From contig JAFIEP010000026.1 of NCBI GenBank assembly GCA_020832495.1, forward strand, positions 1 to 63,009: 63,009 bases of DNA, written 5' to 3'. The position numbers and the translations under genes are program-made. Below are positions 19,346 to 27,599 of the stretch, in pieces; position 1 is the stretch's first letter; every line of letters starts with the position of its first letter. The DNA is from Acidimicrobiia bacterium (GTDB lineage Bacteria; Actinomycetota; Acidimicrobiia; Acidimicrobiales; Acidimicrobilacustridaceae). The notes beneath the pieces were generated by a model. That model saw only the letters and a list, made by a program, of their open reading frames with translations, was not told the DNA's origin and searched no databases.

Positions 19346-19503
19346 GAGGGGACCGGTTGCTGCGGGTTCGCCTCGTAGTGTCCGGGAGGTCGTTGGGCGG
19401 GGTGGCTCGTGAACCGCCTGCCGCCCTCGGGTTGGCTCTCCCAGGGTTTGCCTCCCGCCCGACGGCCGGTCGCGGTCTGGCTCAACAGAGGACTGGTCCC
19501 TGC
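19346..19503 (+). ncRNA. Candidate IS110 bridge RNA
   Basis: The leader folds on paper into a closed structure. The outer stem is GGGACCGGT (19349-19357) with ACTGGTCCC (19492-19500), 9 bp including one G-U pair. A middle stem is GGGAG (19384-19388) with CTCCC (19438-19442), and an inner stem is GGGCGG (19395-19400) with CCGCCC (19421-19426). Size (~155 nt) and position, upstream of an IS110 transposase, fit known bridge RNAs that guide target and donor pairing. Loop assignments were not attempted. Confidence 0.4.
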
Positions 19504-19573
19504 GTTTATGGGCCTCGAAGTCGGCATGCCGATCGCGGCTTTCCCGTTGGAGATCGTAGATCGGAGCAACCGG

Positions 19574-20629
19574 ATGATCATCGGAGTGGACCCACACAAG
19601 AGCTCGCACACCGCCACGGCACTCGACCCGGCGACGAACACGCCGGTGGCGTCGCTTCGGGTCGAGGCGACGCTGACTGGCTATCGCCGCCTGCTGCGGT
19701 GGGCTCAGCAGTTCGAGGACCGGCGCTGGGCGGTCGAGGGCGCCAGGGGCCTTGGCCGACATCTCGCCCAGTGGCTCGTCGCTCGCGACGAGGCTGTCGT
19801 GGACGTGCCCAGCACGGCGACGGCCCGGGTGCGAGAGCTCTCACGCGGCAGCCGCCGCAAGACCGACGTGATCGACGCAGCCGCTGCTGCCAGCGTCGCT
19901 GCGCTGCATGGCGACGCCACACCGGTGGCGGCCGAGGACCACACCACGGTGTTCGCGCTGCTCGAGGAACGCCGAGCAAACCTTGCGGCGCAACGGGTTC
20001 GGGTCGCCAACCAGCTGCATGCCGTGCTGCGCGACCTCGTGCCAGGCGGCGCCGAGGTGGCGCTCACCGCGAAAGCCGCCGCCGCGATGTTGCGCTGCGT
20101 GCGACCGGCCTCGGCGTGCGAGCGCGCCCGCAAGGACCTCGCCCAGGACCTTGTCAAAGAGCTCCGCACGGTTGATGCGAGCCTGGCCGACATCGAGAAG
20201 CGGATGGCCGCAGCGCTCGACAATCACGGCTCACAGCTGCGCGAGGTCGACGGCGTCGGAGCAGTCACCGCCGTGCGCCTCATCGGCCGCACCGGCCCCG
20301 CATCGCGGTTCGCCACAGTGCATGCCTTCGCCACCTACGCCGGCGTCGCCCCGATCGAAGTCGCCTCCGGTGAGCGGACCCGCCATCGACTGTCCAGGCG
20401 CGGGGACCGACAGCTCAACTCGGCGATCCACCTCGTCGCCGTCACCCAGGTCCGCATGGCGAACAGCCTCGGCCGCGAGTACTTCGACAAGAAGATCGCC
20501 GAGGGCAAGACCCGCAACGAGGCCATGCGCTGCCTCAAGCGACGCCTCGCCAACCACCTCTGGCGGCTCATGCTCGCCGACGAGCGACGCCTCAACGCTC
20601 CGCCCGAGAGCGTCCCGATCGCCGCTTGA
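19574..20629 (+). CDS. IS110-family transposase (DEDD recombinase)
   Basis: 351 residues from ATG 19574 (MIIGVDPHKSSHTATAL). Upstream in-frame codons belong to the non-coding leader. The N-terminal RuvC-like DEDD domain has D6 (GVDPHK), a Glu in WAVEGARGLG and the Asp pair in KTDVIDA. The C-terminal Transposase_20 domain has VDGVGAVTAVRLIGRTG, the HhH-like part, and SGERTRHRLSRRGDRQLN with the conserved serine region. Appears intact. It moves the element by recombination without DDE chemistry. Confidence 0.9.
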   Translation: MIIGVDPHKSSHTATALDPATNTPVASLRVEATLTGYRRLLRWAQQFEDRRWAVEGARGLGRHLAQWLVARDEAVVDVPSTATARVRELSRGSRRKTDVIDAAAAASVAALHGDATPVAAEDHTTVFALLEERRANLAAQRVRVANQLHAVLRDLVPGGAEVALTAKAAAAMLRCVRPASACERARKDLAQDLVKELRTVDASLADIEKRMAAALDNHGSQLREVDGVGAVTAVRLIGRTGPASRFATVHAFATYAGVAPIEVASGERTRHRLSRRGDRQLNSAIHLVAVTQVRMANSLGREYFDKKIAEGKTRNEAMRCLKRRLANHLWRLMLADERRLNAPPESVPIAA

Positions 20630-20831
20630 CGGGACACAGAGGAACCCTGGGTCTGGTGGAGGCTCTGGCTATTGGTTTCCAACTCCGGCGGGGTCGGCCT
20701 GTTGGGCAGCGTAGAACGCTGCCTCGAACTCTGCTGGGGGCACATGGTCGCAGTGGCTGTGGAGCCGCTGCTCGTTGAACCACTGCACCCACGACAGGGT
20801 GGCGAGCTCGAGCTCGTCGACGTCGTCCCAC

Positions 20832-21907
20832 GGCGAGTTCCATCGGTCGGTGCGCGGTCCCGGTCATGATGACCGGTGCTGTTGACCAACACCGACCGAT
20901 GGAGACCACAGGATGCCAGGCGCGCCGCTGTCGCTGCCCGAACGCGAAGAGATCAGCGTCGCGCTGATCGAAGATCGGCTTGTGCCGTGGGCGGTGATCG
21001 CCCGTCGGGTGGGTCGGCACCCGAGCACGATCAGCCGGGAGGTGAACGCCAACGGGGGCCGTGACCGCTACCGCCCAGCGCTCGCCGCCCAGCGCTCGCC
21101 GCCCAGCGCGCCAAGCGCTGCAGGGCCCGTCCCAGGCAACGCACGCTCGCCAGCCCCGGCCCGCTGCGCGACCGCGTCACCGCCGAACTCAAGCTGGGAC
21201 GTTCGCCCGAGGCGATCTGGGCGGACCTTCGAGCCGAGGGTGAGGGTTCGGTGCCGTGTGTTGAGACCATCTACCAGGCCCTCTACGCGGGTGCGCTGGA
21301 TGCGAAGCCAGCGAAGTGTCTGCGGATGCGTCGGCCCCGCCGTCGCTGCCGCCAGGCCCGCAACCCCAACGGTCGTGCCGGTCTGCCCAACATCGGAGAC
21401 CGCCCGGGGTCGGTGAACGATCGCAGCGAGCCGGGCCATTGGGAAGCCGACCACATCATCGGCCGCGCCAACCGCTCGGCGCTGATGTGTCTCACCGAGC
21501 GCGTGAGCCGCTACTCGATCCTGATCACGATGCCCAACGGCTACGCCGCCGTCGACGCCCTCGCCGGGCTCATCGAGGGCCTCGAGCAGATCCCCCGCCA
21601 TCTCCGCCGATCGATCACCTTCGACCAGGGATCCGAATGGGCCCACTGGGCAGACCTCGTCGACAGCTACCACCTCGACACCTGGTTCTGCGATCCGCAC
21701 TCGCCATGGCAACGCGGCCAGGTCGAGAACCTCAACCGCCAGTGGCGCTGGTGGTTCCCCCGCGGCACCGACCTCGCTGGCATCGCTCCAGCACACGCCA
21801 ACCACGCCGCTTCAGTTATCAACGGCCAACGCCGACGCAGCCTCGACTACCAGAGTCCCGCCACCCTCTACGCTGCCCTCACCGTGCGCTGACCACTGGA
21901 ACTGGCC
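20832..21907 (+). mobile_element. IS30-family element with 3-bp target duplication
   Basis: 1,076 bp bounded by imperfect 26-bp inverted repeats. The left starts ggcgagttcc at 20832 and the right end reads ggaactggcc up to 21907; 20 of 26 positions match. It is flanked on both sides by CAC (20829-20831 and 21908-21910), as expected for IS30. It sits inside the IS3 remnant. Confidence 0.8.
20913..21892 (+). pseudogene. IS30 transposase, frameshifted by a 14-bp tandem duplication
   Basis: The N-terminal HTH part (MPGAPLSLPEREEISVALIE, then RRVGRHPSTISREVNANGG) is in one frame. The DDE domain (WEADHIIGRANRSALMCL, TFDQGSEWAHW, WQRGQVENLNRQWRWWFP) is in another. The unit gcccagcgctcgcc occurs twice in tandem (21073-21086 and 21087-21100) with a partial third copy. 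Removing one unit restores a single frame of 321 residues, normal for IS30. The element should be unable to move by itself unless the duplication is an assembly error. Confidence 0.8.
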
Positions 21908-22041
21908 CACCCGGTCGTGTCGGGCCCGTACACGCACTCCGCCTTGTACAGACCATTAGCCGTCTCAGCTAGGGCGTTGTCGTAGCTTTATCCGGCCAAT
22001 CGGGACGTGGGCTTGTGTGGGGTGCGGCCCAGCGAAGCGAG

Positions 22042-22350
22042 TCAGTTGGCCCTGCGGTGGGGCTGTCGGCTCTCGAGGAGTCGGAGCCGTTCTTCTTGGT
22101 GGCGGACGCGGTCGGCGATGGCTTCGAGGGCGGTGCGGAGGTGGCTGATCTCGGCGCTGAGGCCGCTGAGGGTGCGCCGGTCGTGGATGTGGCTGCGGTA
22201 TTCGTCGACGATGGCTCGGAGCTGTTGGTTTCGGTAGAGGGTGGTGCGGCTGATGCGGGTCAGCTCGGCGACGATGGCGAACGTGATCGACTGGCCGTGG
22301 TCGGCGAGTTCGGCGCAGGCGGCTTCGACGAGGTCGATGTTGTCGGTCAT
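22042..22350 (-). CDS. Small HTH/coiled-coil protein, TnpC/DUF6262-like
   Basis: 102 residues. The first half is an HTH-like segment (HGQSITFAIVAELTRISRTT, then LYRNQQLRAIV). The second half is a helical coiled coil (LSAEISHLRTALEAIADRVR, HQEERLRLLES). The pattern resembles the small accessory protein encoded last in Tn554-like site-specific transposons, after two tyrosine recombinases. No recombinase is present upstream, because the ISL3 element begins only a few bases before this start codon. It is probably a stranded part of a larger integrative element. Confidence 0.5.
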   Translation of the reverse strand: MTDNIDLVEAACAELADHGQSITFAIVAELTRISRTTLYRNQQLRAIVDEYRSHIHDRRTLSGLSAEISHLRTALEAIADRVRHQEERLRLLESRQPHRRAN

Positions 22351-22380
22351 CCTGGGCTCTGTTTGATGGCTCTTCGCGTT

Positions 22381-23676
22381 TCATCGGGGTGTGATGGTGG
22401 CGAGTAGGTCCCAGTTGACGCCGCCGGCGTAGAGGAGGGCTCGGATGCGGTAGTGCTTGAAGACCCGCATCCCGAACGCCGCTCGTTTCACGCGTTTGTT
22501 GAGACCGTTGATTGCTTCAGTGGGGCCGTTGGTGACTCGGGCGTCGTGCCAGGCGGCGATCTCCCGGCGCCGCTTGCCAATGGTGCGGCCCACCCGGTTG
22601 ATCTCCGGCGGGCAGCTCTCGTCTTGGAGGTCGTCGGCGCGTTCGGCGACGAAGCCGGCCGGGTCGGGGTGGGTGTCGGTGTAGATGAAGCGGACGACTT
22701 CGCGTGCGTGCCAGGCGTTGCGCACCTCGCCGTGGGGGTCACCGGCGGCGAGGTGCCCCTTGAGGCGGGTGAGCGCATCATCGTCGAGCCGTTCTGATGC
22801 CATGGTGAGCGGCCGGCGGATCCGATACAGCGGATCGCCCTTGCGGCCCCGATGCCCGAGCGTCTCCTGCTGCACCCGGCGACGCACCTCATCGAGTGCT
22901 TGGGTAGCGACGCGGATCACGTGGAAGGGGTCCGCAACCTGGGTGGCGTCAGGCAGATGCTTGGTGAACGCCGCGCGATACGGCCCTGACAGGTCGAGGG
23001 TGGCGTAGCCGATCTGGTCACGCCACGCCTGAGGGCGACCCGCAAGCCAAGCACCTGCCGCAGCGGCGGTGCGGCCCTCGACGAGGTCCAACAGCCGGCC
23101 CTCAGCCACGTCCACAACGCTGGTCACCCAGCTGCGAGAGCGGTAGGTGCCGGTTCGGACGAACAGGGTCTCGTCCAACCCGAGCGCCCACACCGCCCCG
23201 ATCCGCTCCACATCAGCTCGGAGGAGCGCGTCGCCGTAGGCGATCACCGCGTCGTTGATGGTGTGCCACGAACGCCCCAGCTCTGTTGCGAGGTCTGACA
23301 CCGGCCGGGCGCACGCCCCCACCTGGTAGGTCACCCACCGGCCCGCACGAGTCGTCATCGACGTTCGCGCCGGAGCAATCCGCGTGTTCTGCTCGGTCCA
23401 CGTCACCATGTGACATCCCCGGTTCGGGCACGCCCACCGCCGCTTGTGCCAACACAGCCGAGCCGGTCGACCGAACACAGCGAGGTCCACCAACTCGACC
23501 CGCTGGCGGTCCTTCGCCACCGGGCGCGTCCAACAATCACCCGGACACACCGGCTCGTTCGTGGTCTCCACGTGCACCACCAGCGGCCCCACGAGCGGGT
23601 CGTCCACCCCCAGCACCCGCACCTCAGCGCCGAGACCCACCACACAGGCGGCAACACGCGTAGCATCAACGATCAC
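22381..23676 (-). CDS. ISL3-family transposase
   Basis: 431 residues from GTG 23676, preceded by GGAGGGG; a longer reading to 23739 lacks a better site. The N-terminal zinc finger has Cys pairs in EPVCPGDCW and ACPNRGCH, followed by the ISL3 HTH. The DDE domain has GLDETLF, YATLDLSGPYRAAF and TNGPTEAINGLNKRVKRAAF, with the usual end KHYRIRALLYAGGVNWDLL. Reading frame intact. Confidence 0.9.
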   Translation of the reverse strand: MIVDATRVAACVVGLGAEVRVLGVDDPLVGPLVVHVETTNEPVCPGDCWTRPVAKDRQRVELVDLAVFGRPARLCWHKRRWACPNRGCHMVTWTEQNTRIAPARTSMTTRAGRWVTYQVGACARPVSDLATELGRSWHTINDAVIAYGDALLRADVERIGAVWALGLDETLFVRTGTYRSRSWVTSVVDVAEGRLLDLVEGRTAAAAGAWLAGRPQAWRDQIGYATLDLSGPYRAAFTKHLPDATQVADPFHVIRVATQALDEVRRRVQQETLGHRGRKGDPLYRIRRPLTMASERLDDDALTRLKGHLAAGDPHGEVRNAWHAREVVRFIYTDTHPDPAGFVAERADDLQDESCPPEINRVGRTIGKRRREIAAWHDARVTNGPTEAINGLNKRVKRAAFGMRVFKHYRIRALLYAGGVNWDLLATITPR

Positions 23677-23864
23677 AGGGACCCCTCCACATCTGGTAGC
23701 CGTCGAACAGCTCCAGACTCTGGACGGGTCCCTGTACACGCACGCGGACCCTCAGCGCATCACCACACCCGCCACTCCCCTGGAGTGAGCCCCCTGTAGT
23801 GGTCCAGTAGTTGTGCGGTCCGAGCGTCTCCGTCATCGTGGCGGGGACACGAAAGGACCCACTG

Positions 23865-24143
23865 ATGGCTCGACGAAGGCATACGCCGGAGCAGATCATC
23901 CGCAAGCTCGCTGAAGGCCAGAAGCTGTTGGCTGGTGGCATGGACGTCGAGGGGGTGTGCCGCCAGCTCGAGATCGCCGAGTCGACCTGGGCGCGGTGGC
24001 TGTCTCAGTACGGCGGCATGAAGGCCGACGACGCCAAGCGGCTCAAGGAGCTCGAGGGTGAGAACGCCCGGCTGAAGAAGCTGCTGGCTGAGGCCGAGTT
24101 GGACAAGTCGATGCTCAAGGAGCTGGCGGAGGGAAACTTCTGA
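23865..24143 (+). CDS. IS3 OrfA (HTH protein) with programmed frameshift into OrfB
   Basis: 92 residues from ATG 23865 (MARRRHTPEQIIRKLAEGQK). The HTH is ESTWARWLSQYG in pattern, followed by a leucine-zipper-like coiled coil (LKELEGENARLKKLLAEAEL). The slippery heptamer GGGAAAC (24131-24137) is in the correct phase (G GGA AAC) just before the stop. A -1 slip continues as GKLLTPNRRRAAVAMLRDRF into OrfB, the normal IS3 OrfAB joint. Confidence 0.85.
   Translation: MARRRHTPEQIIRKLAEGQKLLAGGMDVEGVCRQLEIAESTWARWLSQYGGMKADDAKRLKELEGENARLKKLLAEAELDKSMLKELAEGNF
24131..24137 (+). promoter_or_regulatory. -1 ribosomal frameshift heptamer GGGAAAC
   Basis: X XXY YYZ arrangement in phase with OrfA codons GAG-GGA-AAC. 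OrfB lies in the -1 frame and is open across the site, so the OrfAB transposase can be made here. Confidence 0.7.
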
Positions 24144-24172
24144 CCCCGAACCGCAGGCGTGCAGCGGTAGCG

Positions 24173-25000
24173 ATGCTGCGCGACCGGTTCGGGGTCTCCG
24201 AACGACGAGCGTGTCGGGTGGTTGGCCAGCACCGCTCCACCCAGCGGCTCGAAGCTCCGGTTCCGCCTGCTGATGAGGCCGAGCTGCGCCGGTTCCTGCG
24301 GGCGTTCGCCAAGCGTCGTCCCCGGTGGGGTTGGCGCCGGGCTGCCAAGGAGCTGCGCCGTGACGGCTGGTCGGTGAACAACAAGCGTGTGCGCCGGTTG
24401 TGGCGTGACGAGGGGCTTCAGGTGCCGACGAAGTCCCGCAAGAAGCGACTCAGCGGTGTCGGCGCCAACGTGGGTGCCATGTCGCTGATCGCCCCGAACG
24501 CCCTGTGGGCGCTCGACTTCCAGTTTGACCACACCATCGATCACCGGCAGGTCAAGATGCTCAACGTCATCGACGAGTACACCCGCGAGTGCCTGGAGAT
24601 CCGCGTCGAGCACTCGATCACCGCCGATGACGTCGTCGCCGTCTTGGACCGGCTCGTCATCGACCGAGGTCGAGCGCCGGCGTTCGTGCGGTTCGACAAC
24701 GGCCCCGAATTCGTGTCGCTCGTCGTGGCCGAGTGGTGCGCCACGAACGGCACCGAGTGTGTGTTCATCGACCCGGGCTCGCCATGGCAGAACGCCTGGA
24801 TCGAGTCGTTCAACAGCCGCCTACGCGACGAGCTGCTGAACCTCTGGCAGTTCGACAGCCTCCTCGAAGCCCAGGTCCTCATCGGCGACTGGCGCATCGA
24901 CTACAACGTGAACCGACCCCACTCCGCCCACGGCGACCTCACCCCAACCGAGTTCGCCCACACCTGCACCAAGCAGATCAACCAACCCCAAGCCGCATAG
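24173..25000 (+). CDS. IS3 OrfB, DDE transposase
   Basis: 275 residues as a separate reading, but most likely expressed as the OrfAB fusion because the frame is open upstream. Features are the HTH_21 segment RPRWGWRRAAKELRRDGWSV and an rve integrase core with D (ALDFQFDHTID), D (RFDNGPEFVS) and E (WQNAWIESFNSRLRDELLN), then NRPHSAHGDLTPTEFA. Intact. Confidence 0.9.
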   Translation: MLRDRFGVSERRACRVVGQHRSTQRLEAPVPPADEAELRRFLRAFAKRRPRWGWRRAAKELRRDGWSVNNKRVRRLWRDEGLQVPTKSRKKRLSGVGANVGAMSLIAPNALWALDFQFDHTIDHRQVKMLNVIDEYTRECLEIRVEHSITADDVVAVLDRLVIDRGRAPAFVRFDNGPEFVSLVVAEWCATNGTECVFIDPGSPWQNAWIESFNSRLRDELLNLWQFDSLLEAQVLIGDWRIDYNVNRPHSAHGDLTPTEFAHTCTKQINQPQAA

Positions 25001-25160
25001 CCGCTGGACCACACACCGGGGCCCTCTCACCCCACTCATCCGCGAAGAGCCGATCTACCGAACCCTCCGAGCCGACCTCACGACGCTCCCTCTCCGCGCT
25101 TGACATCTATAGGAACGTCCCAGGGCGATTCATCAGACCCAAGCCAGCATGTCTGCCCAT

Positions 25161-26294
25161 TCACAACTGTTCGATCTCATTTAGAACTTGCGAGCCAATC
25201 ACATCCCACGCAAACTCTCTTCGGGCTCTAGTCCAGTTATGCATACCAGCTTCGTGCATCCACTCAGGCGAGCGTAGAGTTAACTCTATTTCCGAGGCGA
25301 GCGCTTGTGGGGATCTGATCGGTACGAGCTTGCTGCCAAGTTCATCGAGTATGTAGCGCGGGCCGCCGATATCGGTGGCTATGACTGGTCGGCCAGCCGC
25401 CATCGCCTCCAAGACCACGAGTCCATATGGTTCGCCGTGGGAAGGAATGCAGGCTATCTGTGCTGCCTGAAAGGCAGCTATGCTTTCTCCCGCATCGATT
25501 CTACCGCGCATGCGCACATGGCCGCCCAGCTCTCGTTCAGCAATTCTGTTCATGACCACCGTCTCGAGCGATCCGGAGCCGTAGACGTCCAGGGTGAATG
25601 AGATGCCGCGTTTGGCGAGAATGTGAGCGGAGTCGATAAGATCCAGGATTCCTTTTCGTTCCTCAAGGTGCCCCACAAAGGCGAGCCGTGCATCGGCTGG
25701 GGGCGGCGTCAACATCCCTGGCACATGTGTCCCTAATGGAATCGCCACGCTTCGTACGTGTCGTGATAGGTGAATGCCCATATCGCTTGCAGTTCCTGGT
25801 ATCGCCTCAAGAATCAGCGTTGCCTTGTTCCAGGCGATGCGACTCAGGATGCGTTCTGCCATACTCAGGGGGTTGGCCCCTGCAAGGAGTTTCGGGATCC
25901 ACCTAACCGGGCCTTTGTCGTGTTGGAGAGGTTTCGGCCAGTCCGGACGGACCGGACCGATTATTAGAGGCTTTCGGTGTGGAGGGAACAGTCCGACTTT
26001 TCCATGATAGAGGGGCCGGACCCAAAGAGCGGCGTCGTAGTCTGCTGCATGGTGGTAAAGACGTCTAGTGCGGAGTGCCCAGCGCAAGTGAAATGCGGAG
26101 CCCGGCCGAGCAGGTATACCCAAGGTGAGTATTTGATAGGGTTGACTCGTGATAAGGTGAGCTTCCTGTGTGACGACCGTTACTTCAGCACCCGCGGCGG
26201 TAAGGCTGTGGGCAAGATTGTGGACAATCAGACCTTCGCCATGTGGCCTATGATCAGTTAGGCAAGTTGACCCTCCAATTATCAGTATTCGCAC
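25161..26294 (-). CDS. Glycosyltransferase family 4 (GT-B)
   Basis: 377 residues. N-terminal MRILIIGGSTCLTDHRPHGE; donor-domain FVGHLEERKGILDLIDSAH; EX7E as EPYGLVVLE followed by GRPVIATDIGGPRYIL. GC-poor relative to the chromosome. Last gene of the third polysaccharide operon; the ISL3/IS3 composite lies just beyond its end. It probably adds a late sugar to the repeat unit. Confidence 0.85.
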   Translation of the reverse strand: MRILIIGGSTCLTDHRPHGEGLIVHNLAHSLTAAGAEVTVVTQEAHLITSQPYQILTLGIPARPGSAFHLRWALRTRRLYHHAADYDAALWVRPLYHGKVGLFPPHRKPLIIGPVRPDWPKPLQHDKGPVRWIPKLLAGANPLSMAERILSRIAWNKATLILEAIPGTASDMGIHLSRHVRSVAIPLGTHVPGMLTPPPADARLAFVGHLEERKGILDLIDSAHILAKRGISFTLDVYGSGSLETVVMNRIAERELGGHVRMRGRIDAGESIAAFQAAQIACIPSHGEPYGLVVLEAMAAGRPVIATDIGGPRYILDELGSKLVPIRSPQALASEIELTLRSPEWMHEAGMHNWTRARREFAWDVIGSQVLNEIEQL

Positions 26295-26351
26295 AGCTGG
26301 AGACTTTCCTATTGTCGAACCGATGAGTGGTTGAGGCTGTTGCAGCGTATA

Positions 26352-27524
26352 TTAACGGGCGGTTGAGATGGCTAATGCATCGTGAAATATGTCGCTGGTG
26401 GTGTGGGTGATTCTGCAAGTGTCCGCGAACTCGGTCAATTGGCGGGTGGCATGACGCCCGACGACCCTGCAATAAGTCTTGAGCTGCGTCACTTCCAGGT
26501 CGGCAGGTATTGGGGGGCGACGCGGAAGCGTATTCGCCCAATCGGCCATCGGGCCGATATCCGGCGGTGGTACGCGATGAGTATTGGGCCAGCTTGTTGG
26601 GCTTCCAACGTCAAAGGCAGAGATCGGAGTATTGCGGAGAATCGCGTCGACACCAACAATTCCCCCCGGCTCTGGCCATAGGGATGGAAAGACCACTCCG
26701 CGACACCGGCGAGTAGCCTCAATCACTCGGTCTTGATCCAGTTCCCCGATGACATCAAGTGATGGCTTCGATGCGAGTTCACTGCGGAGGTAGCCTGTCC
26801 CAATCACCCGGAGCCGGAGCGGTGGCTCGAGCTGAGAGCCTAGGCTAGGGAGCAAGGCTGCCCCCTTCACCTTGGATAGACGGCCCACAAATATGATTGA
26901 GTCCGAAGGGTCGAATGGAAGTGAGAAGTGGCTCGATTGGTGGGTGATGGGAGGTGCTGGCAGTGGCGGAATTATTGCGGTTTGGGTGGAGGGTACAACG
27001 TCGGCGTAGCGTTTGAGTCCATCGTCGCTGTGAACGATTAGACCAACGTGATTCTGTCCAAGGTAGCCTCGAAGCTCCTTGTCAGCTCTTATGCGTGATA
27101 GGTCGGCGGCGGAGCGGAGGTTGATGCAGCCACAGACTGGCTGTAGAGCCGCACATTTCCACCCTGCTGAGACGGGGCATGTTCTCGCAAAGCGACTCCA
27201 GTAGCGAGTGTCAGCGGGACAGATCCCCCGCCATGTCGATGCTAGGACAAGTTGTGGTACAGGTAATCGAAGCGTGGCCAAGTGATGCCAGGTAGCACCA
27301 ACTGCGATGATGAGATCACTATCAGTTAGGTGAGCTTTGTGGAGAGTGGCGTAACGAGTGATCCTCAGTCGAGGGTGTGAGGATGTGTTCTCGAAAGATC
27401 CGCTGCGGTGGAGAAGTGTGACGCGTGCCCCCTCAGCAGACAGTGCGCGCGCCAGTCGAAGGGATGCCAAGCTCTCGCCGCCCGTGCTGCTCCCAGCCGG
27501 GCACAGAATAGTAATTGCGGTCAA
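26352..27524 (-). CDS. Glycosyltransferase family 4 with EX7D variant
   Basis: 390 residues. It starts ITILCPAGSSTGGESLASLR; the acceptor domain contains a compact cysteine cluster (CPVSAGWKCAALQPVCGC). The donor motif reads EPGGIVGVD, with Asp where the second Glu is usual, followed by NTPISAFDVGSP. It belongs to the branch of GT4 enzymes with a cysteine-rich insertion seen in other capsule loci, but its specificity is unknown. GC-poor. The ATG at 27524 overlaps a 32-codon upstream frame by 4 bp. Confidence 0.75.
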   Translation of the reverse strand: MTAITILCPAGSSTGGESLASLRLARALSAEGARVTLLHRSGSFENTSSHPRLRITRYATLHKAHLTDSDLIIAVGATWHHLATLRLPVPQLVLASTWRGICPADTRYWSRFARTCPVSAGWKCAALQPVCGCINLRSAADLSRIRADKELRGYLGQNHVGLIVHSDDGLKRYADVVPSTQTAIIPPLPAPPITHQSSHFSLPFDPSDSIIFVGRLSKVKGAALLPSLGSQLEPPLRLRVIGTGYLRSELASKPSLDVIGELDQDRVIEATRRCRGVVFPSLWPEPGGIVGVDAILRNTPISAFDVGSPTSWPNTHRVPPPDIGPMADWANTLPRRPPIPADLEVTQLKTYCRVVGRHATRQLTEFADTCRITHTTSDIFHDALAISTAR

Positions 27525-27599
27525 CGGATTGGGAGTCGGCAGCGAGTCGCCGACTTGGCAACTCGTGAGTGGGCAGGGTCGGAAGGCCCAGCGGGCATG

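Larger units (their letters stand above)
19340..20640 (+). mobile_element. IS110-family insertion sequence (approximate limits)
   Basis: One transposase gene with a ~330-nt non-coding leader upstream and ~40 nt downstream before the next element. This is the IS110-group layout, in which the long 5' end carries the guide RNA. IS110 elements lack terminal inverted repeats, so the limits are estimates. It lies directly behind the QueC-like gene. Confidence 0.6.
20669..21987 (-). pseudogene. IS3-family transposase OrfB remnant, split by IS30
   Basis: Minus-strand pieces at 21908-21987 and 20669-20831 join exactly when the IS30 element and one copy of the 3-bp duplication CAC are removed. The joined frame reads SYDNALAETANGLYKAECVYGPD, then TTGWDDVDELELATLSWVQW and FNEQRLHSHCDHVPPAEFEA to a TAG stop. 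This is the last ~80 residues of an IS3-type DDE transposase (Glu in the ALAE motif). Upstream of SYDNALAE the frame hits TAA and unrelated sequence, so the 5' part has been lost. It is not the same IS3 as the one at 23.8-25.0 kb. Confidence 0.8.
23795..25015 (+). mobile_element. IS3-family element (IS407-like), nested in ISL3
   Basis: Ends are tgtagtggtccag (23795-23807) and ctggaccacaca (25004-25015), inverted repeats with one indel. Two overlapping genes are linked by a -1 frameshift site. No clean 3-4-bp target duplication could be read at the flanks. Confidence 0.75.
22354..25065 (-). mobile_element. ISL3-family element carrying a nested IS3 element
   Basis: The ends are inverted repeats: ggctcttcgcg (22368-22378) against cgcgaagagcc (25041-25051), perfect over 11 bp. 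Similarity continues inward (ggggtg at the same spacing, 19 of 24 positions) and patchily outward to about 22354 and 25065. The transposase lies at the 22.4-23.7 kb side. The IS3 element (23795-25015) sits between the transposase and the far end, giving a 2.7-kb composite. No direct repeat of the target could be matched at the two outer flanks. Confidence 0.65.

Noticed and set aside
19300-25065. Prophage or defence island
   Set aside because: Only insertion-sequence genes and one small accessory gene are present; no phage structural, lysis, restriction or toxin-antitoxin genes were recognised.
22360-25073. 8-bp target duplication for the ISL3 element
   Set aside because: The bases next to the two terminal repeats do not match under either choice of outer boundary.
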